Positions 1 to 11,900 of a DNA stretch of 64,000 bases are shown one piece after another. This stretch comes from Otis tarda. Taxonomy: Eukaryota; Chordata; Aves; Otidiformes; Otididae. Every line of letters starts with the position of its first letter. Position 1 is the stretch's first letter. The stretch is from the NCBI GenBank assembly GCA_026413225.1, contig CM048552.1, positions 131,515,053 through 131,579,052 on the forward strand. The letters are read 5' to 3'. Both the position numbers and the translations under genes were made by a program. A model generated the notes under the pieces. The model made no database searches. It was not told the DNA's origin and saw only the letters and a program-made list of their open reading frames with translations.

Positions 1-716
1 CCTGGGGTCACATCACCTCTCTCTTGGCGAATCCACCTCTAAAAGACAGGCAGCAAAGATTGCATCTAGCCAGACTGGTGTGAAACATTTTGGCCTTGGA
101 GGGTGCCACTCTCCTTCGAGTACATGCCCAGTGTCCTCTGTTAATCTGGGGAGAAGTGTCTAGGCCTGCCAGTGAATAATGCAGTCTGAAAATAGGAAAC
201 AGAAAATGAGGCAGTAAAATACTCAGTTTTGAATTAGAAGAGGGGAAAAACAGCAGAGAACTTAGTTTGTTTTTGTACATAAATAAGTCTAGAAAATATG
301 AGAAAGGTCTATATTAGACTGAATGTATTAAAGTATACTACTCGTGTTTATTGACTTCTATTGTTTGCTGGAAGTTATCCATAGCTGCTGCGGATAGTTA
401 ATGGCTGTTACTTAACATTTTCTGCCAGACAGAGAATTATTCATGGGAGCCAAGCTAATGCGGGCACTAACAGACCTGATTCTTTGTGACTGGCCCTCTC
501 CTGAACTCCTAGTCAATCACTTGACCGTGTATCTCAAGTAAAACACTGAACTCACATTAAATGTATCAAGCAGAAAGCTGATTAAATACTTACCAGTACC
601 AAGCTGACATTTTGCTACAGCAACAAACGATTTTACACATCACTATCTTTGGGTTAGGAGAACTTCAGACTTATATGGTTATTAACCAATTTATTTTTCC
701 TGTTTCTCCTGACTAT

Positions 717-770
717 AAATTTACTTTATTGTAAATTGTAAATTACTTCATTGTAAATTTACTTTATTGT
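717..770. repeat. Short direct duplication, period 38
   Basis: The 16-mer AAATTTACTTTATTGT occurs at 717-732 and again at 755-770, with GTAAATT-type repeats between. The pattern fits a local slippage duplication in AT-rich DNA. Confidence 0.8.
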
Positions 771-846
771 TTATTGTGACAACTAACAACCACCAATGTT
801 TTCTATTACATTTTGCAAGAGTTTTGGTACAATAATCCTTATTTGC

Positions 847-870
847 AATAAATAAATAAATAAATAAATA
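847..870. repeat. (AAAT)6 microsatellite
   Basis: Six uninterrupted AATA/AAAT units, read directly from the sequence. Confidence 0.95.
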
Positions 871-2867
871 CTTCGCTAAACAGATACAGCTTCTTCCTTT
901 TTCTCCAGTAAATAACAGATAAAATTAATTTTTTTTCTGTATGGCAAATATTTTTTACTGTTATACTGACTAGTCAAAATGTCTTCTCAGAAAGTTTTTT
1001 GTCAATCCAGAATTATTTTGATGGCTGCTATGAATTCTTTTGGAGAATGTAGGTTGCGTTGGGGAAGGAAAAATCTTATTTGACTGGAGATCATTTAAGC
1101 CAAAAGATATATCTGGATATCCAGTAGCATTTGAAACAATTTCTCCCTCTTTTAACTGCAGTTATATCTTTATCTTGATCCTGGAGAGCGATCATTAATT
1201 TAGCACGCTCAGAGAAAGGAACACAGTGCATGGTTGTGTATGAGTATCTGCATGCTCCTCTTTATACGCCTCTCTGTCTCAACTGTCTGTACCAGAACAG
1301 AATGAAGTACATGACAGGTAGCAGAATTTATCGCTGATATTGTCTTCTGTTACTAATTATGTCAGGTAATAACTTTGACAGCAAGAATATAATTGTTTTC
1401 AGAAATGAAAAAAGGGAATCTTTTTTTTCCACTTAGGAGTCCTTTTATCTACTACTCCAGCAAAAAGACATATTGCACAATGTTTTTTCCATTCAAGTTT
1501 TTTAAATGGGGAACACTCGTTTGTCTTCTTTACAGAACTCTATACAGAATGGGTTTAAAGCCCACAAAAGCCAGGGAAAGAAAGCAACTGCTTAGAGAGT
1601 TTTGTGTCAAGATTAGACTTAAAATACTGAATTTTATCTAATTTTTTTTTCCAAGACACTTCTATACACCTTTTCTGTAACAGATACAAAAAGGAACTTT
1701 ATGACAGAGCCATTATAAACTTCACATAGGTAAAGACAAGATAAAAAATGCAGAAGAATAACCTACTTCAGAAATAGAGATATCACGTTAGATACACAAT
1801 ACACCATTCTCATTATCACCGTTATTCATAAGGATGACTCACATCAACAACTGATGTGTGTTTATTTGAAATCCTTTTCCATCTATTGTTCTCTACAGAA
1901 TCAGAGGTGATGAGGTGACAGTATGTCTGCTTTGTTTTATACATTGATTAAAAAAGGAAAAAAGAATCTGCCTCATTTCTGTGAGCAAGTAAGCATAAAA
2001 TGGTTGTCTGTATTTCTTATGCACTAAAGAATCTGCACAAGGTCATGAGCAGTCAGCATTTACCCAAGCCCACCAATGTATGGGTGTTTCCAGAAGAACT
2101 CCCATTAACTTTATGGTAAATTATGGACACAAATCTCTGTGCATGCTCGGTAGAAGACCGGGCACCTACTCTCAAAGAGTGAACAAAAATTTGACCAAAT
2201 CATACCAGACATAGACTTTATTTGGTTGTACTTTAAAAGGATATTCTGTTAAATAAACCAAAATCACTCTTACTTCCAAACATTGGGATGATTTGTGCTT
2301 CTTTGTTCCTCACTTCGTATTATAACAATTCAAGACTAATTCAGCTAATAGCAGAGTGTCAGAAAGGGAAAAACTACTACAGTTTGTTTGCATTTTATTC
2401 ACATGTGTTCAGTGATTTTTTGTTATTTAAATTATAAATAGTCATTTTATGCATCTGACTGCTTGCCATAGATCAGGAATTTTCATACAGAACTGGGACT
2501 TGGCATGCGCACCCACCCTTCATTAAAGGAGATCTGTTCTTCAGGTGGTAATGGAGGTCTGATTCATGTGGAAGAGAGGCTTTTTCTGTTATTTCCCCTA
2601 GACAGAAGACCAGAGGTCAAGTCCCAGATTCCCACATACATGTTGGACTTACCTAGAAACTGTCCCAAATTCCTGCATATGTTTTGAATTTACCTAGAAA
2701 TTACATCAGTTTTCCGCATCCAATGAGTTTGATTGCATTTCTGTTTTTTTTCCCAATGCACTGTCAATCCGGCACTCAAATCCATCTTGTAAGAAGTTGG
2801 CATCATATTGCGACTATTCCATGAGAATTAAAAAGAGGTAAAGCATCCAAGATGCTTTTGTTCAGTC

Positions 2868-2893
2868 ATTAGCTGAATGACAATTCAGCTAAT
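2868..2893. repeat. Perfect inverted repeat, 11-bp arms
   Basis: ATTAGCTGAAT at 2868-2878 and its exact complement ATTCAGCTAAT at 2883-2893 are separated by the 4-nt loop GACA. ATTCAGCTAATA also occurs alone near 2338-2349. No promoter or gene lies beside it. Confidence 0.85.
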
Positions 2894-5800
2894 TGATATT
2901 ACAGGGAAACAGAAGCCCTAGTCTAGCACAGACAGCTCCATCCTCAACACCGCCACTTTTCAGTAAGCCATTTGTTGTCTTTCCTCATGCACTATAGAAG
3001 GAACATAATGTTAGGGCTCTGGACACCACTCTGAGGGCTGGACACTGAAAAGGTCTCTGCTAGGATGTTTACACTGCATTGGCTAAATACTCTATGGGAT
3101 CTAGCTCTTGGATTGGGGGTTTACACTCAGATTTGCAAAGAAGCTGGTAGAAATAAATGTGATGGTGAAATAAAGTTCATAGACTTTTGAATTCCTGTTG
3201 ACCAAAAGTGTGTATATGGACGCCTAACAGGGGTCCTGTGATGCAGGGTAACCTGTTAAGCTGAACTAAATCTTGTGTCTGAGTCCTAAAGAAGGATTAA
3301 AACAGACAGTTATCAAAATAGGTTAGTAAATCATTGAGTTACAATTGAGTTAGTCATTGCTTAGTCCAGTCATGAGGTAGACATGATAGAAAATTAATCT
3401 ATACAAGTCCTAAAGTAAGGCTGAAAATCAGCAGTTCACTATTTAGTTAATAGTAATTGATGCTTTTATCAATACAGGTTACGATTTTCATGCCCAGTTT
3501 GAAAACTCTGTGTGGGGCAGGGAAATTATCTATGTCATCAGAATATTTTTCTTTGTAAATCAAGTTATTCTGTACTCAAAAGACACAGCCTGAAAGCTAT
3601 TAAGATCCCATCATTCAGATTGGTATTTTCTGTGGTGGCCAGTCTCCCCTCTTCATTCCTATCTCCCATCCTGAACATAGATGAGAACTCAGCAGAAACA
3701 TTCGAATGAGGCACAACATTTGGGTGGTGGCTCAGCCTCTCTGGAGTCTTTCAGAAAACAGGGAACTGACCATTCAATAGTTTTGCAGGACAGAGTTTAG
3801 GCTCAATGTAGCTTTGGGGCTTTATTCTTCCAATACATTTTCACGTGCTTTCATGTACTCATGCATACATACACACATTTTTTTTTCACACTCTACAATA
3901 ATGAAAGTATGTTACATCCCTGTGGGAATACAAAGATAAAACACAAAAGAGATGATTCTTTGAAGAGTTTGAATTCCTTAACACATTTTTGTCTCAGTTT
4001 GATAGGGGTTAGGAATGGACCTCTGCAATCAGATGATAAACTCACAGCAAAACCCAGTGTTTCAAGACAGCAGGTATCTATAAATGCAAGAAAACTACAA
4101 ATGCTGGCATGAATTGCATTTATATTGTGAATCCTGTTCTCAGAGGGAGTCAATTGCTGGATCTTAGGACCTTACTCTTTTTGAGACAGTTTGCTGAGCT
4201 GAAAGGCAAGACCCATATTCTTCCTCTCACCTCCAGAGCTGAAAATTTCAGCTGCTCTACCTGGGAGGAGCTGTCTTTCTGATTAATCAGTATAGCTGAT
4301 GTATACTGATATATCTCCTCAGTCTATCAAGTCTCCCTGCCAGTATCTTCAGGATAACATTAATTTAGGAAATTCCTACCTGAAGTCCTAGCATTTTCTT
4401 AAATACCAGCTATTATATGTCATCTGAACACACAATACTAAAAATCTGAAGTGATTGTAGATTTCTAGAGAATGGTAGTCATGCATCCATCAGCATCTTA
4501 AACCACATTTCACATCTCAGGATAAAAACAAATGTCACATCTTTATCTTTTCACACTGAGTTGAACAATTTGGTACAACCTAACTGAATAAAGGCTCATA
4601 GGTTTATCTTTTCAGTAAATCAGAGCACAAAGGTACTTTCTAACTTTATTGTGAAACTGAAGTCTACCATGAAACTCAAGTCTATCCTAGCCTGTATTTT
4701 CATGCAAACTTTTTCTTCCAGAAAGTCTCCTTGTAGTCACAGACCTCTACAGCATCTGTTTTACAAAAATCACTTCCTTCATCATGTGAAGACTTCATTC
4801 ATTCAGTGAGTGATTTCAGTAGGAATTAGAACAAAAAGATTAAGTGTCCATAGTGATTTATATTTATAAATAATTATGAGAGTGTCCATAATAGAGCAGT
4901 TCAGAAAATTCTCTTGTTGGTGAAACAGCAAGCACTTAGCCTCACTTATATTTTGCATCTGTTTGCTATCTGAAGATTGTGATGAGCTACAGCCACCTTA
5001 GACCACTACCTACCGCAGTTTTTTCCCCCACATCTAAATTAAATCATTTGATGTATTTATCTGCCCCAGCTATGACATGAGTAATATCTTCCCAGAAGTT
5101 TTCCAAGATAGATTTTCTTTAAGTTCTATAGGTGTGGTATGGGTTTTAGGCAGAGTCCAGCATGAGAAAGTAATGGTAGAATCAGGGGTTATATATTTGA
5201 GAAGTGATCTAATGGTATGTTTTCTCAAGTCAACAGAGGATGAAGGAGTAAGTCATTGCTAGGTAGGTTGATAAGTGTGGTGTATCAGCTACCTAGTTTA
5301 CAGGCAATTTTGGCTGGGAAGCAGAGGACACGCTGTAGATTCACTGCTATTTTCTCTTCCATTCCTCCACTTCTATCCTCCTTGCTCCAGGCTAGATACA
5401 ACTCATGAAATGGATCTTCTTTCCCATGGCATGGCATTACAAATAGATGGCTCCATTCATGGCTATGCAGATAAAAACGAATGTGTGCACTTTTGTGAAA
5501 AGCCTCGCCATGTAAACTGCTTCTTTTTCTTTGAGTTACCACTGATTGCCTCCAGCAATAATTAATCTAATTACTCACAGCAGCTTGATGTTACTTTTTC
5601 CACAGCTCTCTTTTCTCACCATTGAGAGCAAGACTTGCCCATGTGTAATGAGGAGACAATTTGAATTGCACAGCCTCGTACTTGTGAGGATGTACTAAGC
5701 CCCAGTTTGATTCCCTGCTTGAATTCCCAGAGCTGGCAAATAGAACTTAAAAGGAAAAAGACGTGAAAATAAGCATAATTTCTATTAGGAAAAAAAAAGT

Positions 5801-6861
5801 TCTATACTGTGTTCTTTTCCTACTCTTATCAACATCAGAACAGAGCATCTTCCATTATGAATAAAGTAAAAAAATCGTACCTGTCACTTGTAGTTTGATA
5901 ATCATCCCAAGGTAGACAATAAGCATCAAATCCCACAGTATCTGGTTTTTAGTTACTCCTCAGGGAAGAAGCTGTTTTTTTTAAAAAAAAGTCATTAAAG
6001 TCACTACTATATGCATTGCTTGAAGTATCAACAAATATGAGCCACAGGCCAACCACACAAGAGATGCAACATAATTAATCCTATTTAATTATTGGTGGGG
6101 AGAGTGCCACTTCCTAGCATTCAAAGCACCTGAACCTATTCTAAATTTTTTGAACACAGTTTAACTCTAGTCATCTGTGCTGAAACTTTCTAAGCTGCCT
6201 ATCTACTGTGGGCTGGTTTTGTGGGAGTGCAGTTTTAAGATTTCAGCCAAAAACAAGTTCAAGCATTTCTGAGAGTGAAAGTAGGGGAAAATACATTGTT
6301 TTGCTGTGCCAGAAAATTATGGTGGTAAGGTTTTTTTGACACCTGCCCTACACTTTTGAGGCAGACACCTGAGGCTTGGAAAGGGAGGGCAGCTTAGAAC
6401 AGCAGTCCAGCTCTTTCCCCAGTTGACATTCTCTTCTTCCTCCATGCATCTGTATACAATGAGGCCTTATTTCCTTAGACACTGGACTAGTTTGAATTTT
6501 AGCTCTTAGCCACTTGCGGATTTTATCACTCACTCACATCTGACATGCAATTGGATTGTGACCCATGCTCAACCTGCACCTGGCTTATTGGTTTGCTGAC
6601 ACTGATGCCCGTTTACTAGCAGCCTCACTTATCTGAATTAAAACCATTAGCTGTATAGTGCTGCTTTCACGAGCAGCCTTTTCACGTTTGTTACAGCTGT
6701 TTTTAACATCAGATTGCATCGCTGTGGAGACTTGCTGGATCTCAGTCTTTCCCCTGGTGACATTTGTCTGTCACTGCTAGAGAAGATTTGTGGCACCCCA
6801 AATGGCTGCAACGGCCTTTAGAGCTACAGAATGATGCTGACCAGTGCGAAGGAAAGAGTGA
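2894..6861. other. Non-coding DNA, no gene seen
   Basis: No conserved exon, RNA gene or identifiable transposon was recognised. The two opposed open frames at 5275-5565 (plus) and 5285-5542 (minus) cover the same bases in opposite directions, so at most one could be real, and neither resembles a known protein. A T8A8 palindromic tract lies near 5974-5990. Confidence 0.55.
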
Positions 6862-6879
6862 GGGTGGGTGGGTGGAGGG
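6862..6879 (+). other. Putative G-quadruplex motif
   Basis: Four G3 runs with loops of 1, 1 and 4 nt (GGG T GGG T GGG TGGA GGG) match the canonical G3+N1-7 rule on the plus strand. The motif is isolated in AT-rich DNA with no gene start beside it. Folding is predicted from the pattern only. Confidence 0.7.
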
Positions 6880-8841
6880 ATGTGCCAAAAGAAGAAGCTG
6901 GCTAGAAGTCAAGCCTCACAGTGAAGTGATATATTCCAGCAAAACAATATCTGTAGCAGTTTTCCTTAATTACAAAAATGCTTTATCATAGCAATTTTAT
7001 TTTTAGTGGCAGTCTATCTTTTATAAGTGTAGTATATGTTACCACTTTATATGATTGCTGAACTTAATTCAAATACTGAAACACACAGCTCCTCATTTGG
7101 CAAATTACCAAGTACAATGGGTAATGCTTCCAAAACTTATTCAGAAATTCAAGTATTTAATAATATTTTGTTGACAAGAAAACCTAAAACAGATTCCTTC
7201 CCAATTTTATATTTAACTGAATTAAAAATTCACATCTGTATGTTAATGCCGGTAAACGTTTGACTCCGCTAATACTTCAAGTTTTCTCGTGTTGAAGTTC
7301 AAAAAGAGTTCCCACCACCTTCAAAAAGCCTGGACCCACCAGAAACAGGTATATAGCCAGCCTTGATCTCCTCATTTCCTAACGTGAATACACTAAATTA
7401 TCCAGCATGATTTCTTTCTGTATCTTTCTCTACATCCTATTAAATAGAGGCATGAATTTTATTAAAAAGTAAACGTTCTTAAAGTGTTAAAAGTTTGGCT
7501 ATTCATCTTCTCTTCAAATGTACCTTAACTACACAATACAAATAAAGAAACTAAGAAAAGAGAGGAAAAAACTTTTTTATCAAGCAATACAGGAAGGACT
7601 TAGTGGTTATTTGCAAACCTGAAATTTCACTTTTGACTTAGCTTCCCGTTATAATGTGATGATGGACATACCGCAAGAACTTATATTGAACAAAAGAGAA
7701 TTATTAGCTGTGAAATATTCTTTGCACAGTAATTCTTATTAATCTTCTATGTTCCACTTCCTCAGTCTGTCTTTGTCCTTCTCTGACTAATCAATATTTT
7801 TTAAAAGATTCTTTATTACCATGGCTGCAGGGAAACAACCATTATATTTGTTTGTAATATGAGATCAACAATAACTGCTGGTTTTCAGACATAGTATAAA
7901 ATTGGAATTTCTTTTTTTTTTTTTTCAGCCAGTGTCCTTCAATAACATGCAAGTTAAGTCATCTGCTCTGTTATGATGGAGTGCTGTCACAGTCCTTAAG
8001 TGCCCCTGCTCCTCTGTCTTCATCTGGTAGTTTTGTGAGTCATTTCAGGCTCTGGAACTCCTGAAATCAGAGCTGACACCCATTTTTTTTTTCATGTTGT
8101 TTCCAAGAAAAACGCAGGCCTTCAGTTAATCTATTATTTAAACAATGAAAAGCACAAGACTTTTCAATAGAGGAACAGCTTCACCTGAGGCCAAAATTTC
8201 AAATTTAAGGCATTTTCCTTTCAGATACTGACTTATCTTTCTACAGAGGCACAAAAAAAAAAATTAAAAAAAAACCAAACAAGAACAAAAAAGAGAGAAA
8301 AGAAGAAGAAAGAAAGATCTCCTTGTTTGGCTAGAATCTCTGGAAAAAAAGGACTGAGATACTTGACTCATATGTATTGCATCACAAGCTCTGAATGTTT
8401 TAAGTGTTAAAAGTAGGAATATTTGAATTATGTGCAACCTCAAGAATCACTCAAACTTGAAACAGGGAGATTGGGGCTTCTTGAGAAAATTAATGGAGGA
8501 AAAAAATCCGTGCTTCATTGATTATGACAAATACAATTTTCCAAGTTACTTCATCAGCAAAAGAAGAGCCATGCTAAGGCTTTAATGCAACTGAGGTCAG
8601 TCTGAACCCACTATAGCTTCACTCGAAATACAGTAAGGCTGTCAGTGCAACAAGTGCTATCAGAAACCTGTTGAGAGGCAGTGGATTTTTTTAGGATGCT
8701 TTTGTGATATGTCAAAAACATTTCGTCAAAACCGTCTGGCTTAAAGTTTGCCTCCTTCAGGAAGGTACGGGAGCAAGAGTGGAGATGAAGCATTTAAAAT
8801 ATTGCAATCTTTTTGCATATCACCTTTTAGCTACTAGTTTA
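6880..8841. other. Non-coding DNA with A/T tracts, no gene seen
   Basis: Unique AT-rich sequence. It holds a run of 14 T (7912-7925) and a purine-rich tract (8251-8317). No coding signal was recognised. Confidence 0.55.
8251..8317. repeat. A-rich to purine-rich tract
   Basis: A-runs interrupted by T and C give way to GAAGAAGAAAGAAAG-type polypurine. This could be the remains of a poly(A) tail, but no retrotransposed body is recognisable beside it. Confidence 0.8.
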
Positions 8842-8990
8842 AGAATCATAGGATCACAGAATCATAGAATAGTTAGGTTTGGAAGGGACCTTTAAAGGTC
8901 ATCTAGTCCAACTGCCCTGCAAGGAGCAGGGACATCTCCAACCAGATCAGGTTGCTCAGAGCCCCATCCAACCTGGACTTGAATGTTTCT
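8842..8990 (-). mobile_element. CR1 LINE fragment (avian), 3' end, truncated
   Basis: CR1 is a non-LTR retrotransposon copied by its own reverse transcriptase; most genomic copies are dead, 5'-truncated 3' ends. Read on the plus strand this copy is reversed. It begins with the terminal octamer-type repeats (ATCATAGAATAG), then GGAAGGGACC, AAAGGTCATCTAGTCCAA, the CAAGGAGCAGGGACATC block and GATCAGGTTGCTCAGAG. Similarity to the other copies in this window stops near 8988, where they continue with CCAGGGATGGGGC. That point is the 5' truncation. No ORF survives. Confidence 0.93.
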
Positions 8991-11900
8991 GCCCTCAAGG
9001 CTAAGACAGGTGGCAAGGCGCTACACGGGCTGGCATGAGAACTTGGACTGTGCGTTTTCTATCTCATTTTCTGCCATTAACGGCGGTGATGGCTGTGAGC
9101 AGATATGGTCACCCTGCAGGAACCTTTCAGGGCTTGACTGAGTCATCACTTTGCTCAGCATGACTGCTGGTGCATAATATGTTGAAGCAACTCACCTCCA
9201 GGTGCTAACAAAAGCCCCCAGCAAATAAATAAACAAATAAATGGTGTGATCATTTCTGACAAAACTGCTGTCCATATTTGTGCTACGTTACTAGACAATT
9301 AACACTTTTGTGTGCAGGAGATGTTAGAAATCAAAAGGAAGCATTTGTACATGATTTGCCAGGCATCAGTGATGCTAGAGAAATGGAGAACAAGATCTGT
9401 TCAAAGGCTATTCGTGTTAGAGATCATAAATTGATCAGATTTTGCCTTCAGTGAAAAAAAAAAGAAATTAAAAAATCCCTCTGCTGCCAAAGAGCCTATA
9501 AGCAAAGCCAAAAAGCTTACACTGTTTCGAGCCAAAGGAGAGTTTGGCAATTCTTCAAAATGCAAAATAATTTCTTAAAATGCCCACTCAAAATAAGAAT
9601 CTCATTGTTATCTATGCGATTTATCTTTAATACCTTGATAAGAAGGTGGTGTGCAGTGACTTAGCTTTGTGGCCTCCACGTGACATTTTAATCTTAATGA
9701 CTGCTATTGTGCCAAACATTCATCCACCTCCACAGATTGCAGTGGATTTGAAATTGACTTCAGGTCAAGCTCCATGTCTAACAAGGCCTAAATACACAGA
9801 GCTTCTTCAGAGTCATCTAAGGGAACATACAGGAGGAGCTAGCGAGTGACAAATCCAAATCTTTCAGCAAAGATAAAGCTGCCTTACAGAGAAGGTGAGG
9901 AAAGGACGATATCGCACAGGACAGTTTGGATTATCAGCCCCAAATCCCCATGGCATGTGTGGCTGAATGCTTGGAGGGTGATTTAGGGTATTCTTATTAA
10001 AATGCTTCAGAGTGTTTGCATTTTTATTGCCTAGTTTGTTTTAATTTATAGTAATTTCCACCACGTTCTGATCTGTCAACTTCAGCGTATATTTGTGAAC
10101 ACTCTCCACTCAAGTGGCTCTGCTATGGAGCTGAAGTGCAGACAGTCTTGTTGATAGGCCCTTGAAATCAGCTTAATTATTAAATTCTCTTCAAACGTTC
10201 CTTACATTCACAACAGTTAATGTAACCAGCACTGTGAATCTAATTTTCCTTCAATGCAGTGTAGAAATAAGGATCTCCTTGTGCAAAGAGACTTTCTGCT
10301 TCAGAGCATGATACTCCCTCATTTTGCTACAAAAGGCAAAATAAGGCGCTATCCTGCAGAAAATCAGTCTTAAACATACCACCTGAGCAATCAGCTACCC
10401 AGTCACCCCAGTAAGAGAGGGCCCTTTCATGAGTCCATGTCTTTCCTCCACCAGGAGAAAGCTGAGTAAGCAGTGGCAAGCAGATGAGAGGAAGAGGAGG
10501 GAGGGGAAGCTGGTCACGCCTCAGCTCTCCTTCCAGTCAGCAGTGCCACACCGTTACAGGCAGTCAAGAAGGCTCCAGGACAAGATTGCTTGCTCGTTGT
10601 CTGTGCTCTGAACCTCTATGCCACCACTGACTTTTACCCACAGAGCAGAGCAGCCTTAGCCGGGCCCTGCATCCCTTCGCCATCAGCAAGGCAGCACGTG
10701 CAGCAGCAGCGGGAAGATAAAGTGACACAAGCTTGCATGTGGACCGGCATCCAGTGCAGGGACCCTGCAGACCCCTGTGTCCTCAGTAGTGTGAAATCCT
10801 GGGCAAAGCCTGTGCCATTGCATCTGCACTGTTATTATTGCTTGTGCTACCTACGCTCAGCCAGTGAAGCTTGCTGGCATATGCTGTGGTCATAGTCACA
10901 GATATGCTGGATGCGCCTTGGAGACAATCCCTGGATGTTTGTGATGTGCCCATTACCACAATAGCTGGACACTTACAAAACTGTGCCCATTACAATATCT
11001 GGATGCTTACAAAATTGTGCAGAACTTGAAGAACTGTTGATGCAGGAGTGAGAAATGGTTTGATTTTTCCTTATTCTAGAAGGTATTCTTCTCTTAGAGG
11101 ACAACAACATGGATAATAGGAATTCCACTGCAGTAGTCTTTAATGGGGTAAAGGAGAACATAATTAGGCATTGGAAGACTTGATAAAATTTTTCGCACTC
11201 AAAATCTTCAACCTGTTAGAGGATGCCTTTTTAAAAGGTATGCGTTAACTTAACCTGGTGTTACCTGACCTGACAAAGGACTGCAGGGTTATGTTCTGCA
11301 GCTTGTGCTGTCTGAGAGTTCACACAGCTGAATGGCTGGTTATTATAGTCCCTCTCCTGAAAATTATTAATCTGTTCTCAACACTTCAGTTCATAACACT
11401 TGCTTGAGCTCAAGAAAAGAATTCTATTATTTCACTGGAGTTTATTGTGATAAAGATAAAAAAGCTGCAGTGCAGAATGTTGTTATTCAGCTGACTGTCC
11501 TAGATAAGATGTTAATGCAGCTCCAATCCTTTGAATATCAGCCAAAAAATTGAAATCTTGGTGATGTTTTCAATTTGACAAATTGGAGATGCCCAGAGGA
11601 GGTAACACTTGTTATGGAGAACAGTTTCTGGGAAGTAAAAGCTATTCAAATGAAAAAAGCTTGGAGGACTTGCACACAGCCATGCCATGTGGCTCTGTCT
11701 CTCAAGCTCTTACACTCCCATGCACTTTCTATGCACATAATTGCATTTTCCAAAAGACTGGTGATTTTCGACTCTCAATTTCAAATGCATGCCAATGTGT
11801 TTTTGTCTTTAGATATAAGTAGATTTTTTTTTTGTTTTGAGGTAGAGAAGACATGGAGTGTTATGTTTCTGCATATAACACCCATACAGCTTTAGATTTT

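Larger units (their letters stand above)
1..2867. other. Non-coding AT-rich DNA, no gene seen
   Basis: I see no gene or classifiable mobile element here. Open frames are short (about 60-90 codons) and resemble no family I know. The stretch holds an AAAT microsatellite (847-870) and a small direct duplication (717-770), listed separately. Confidence 0.6.

Noticed and set aside
8251..8317. Poly(A) tail of a processed pseudogene
   Set aside because: No coding-like or 3'-UTR-like body and no flanking duplication could be identified on either side.
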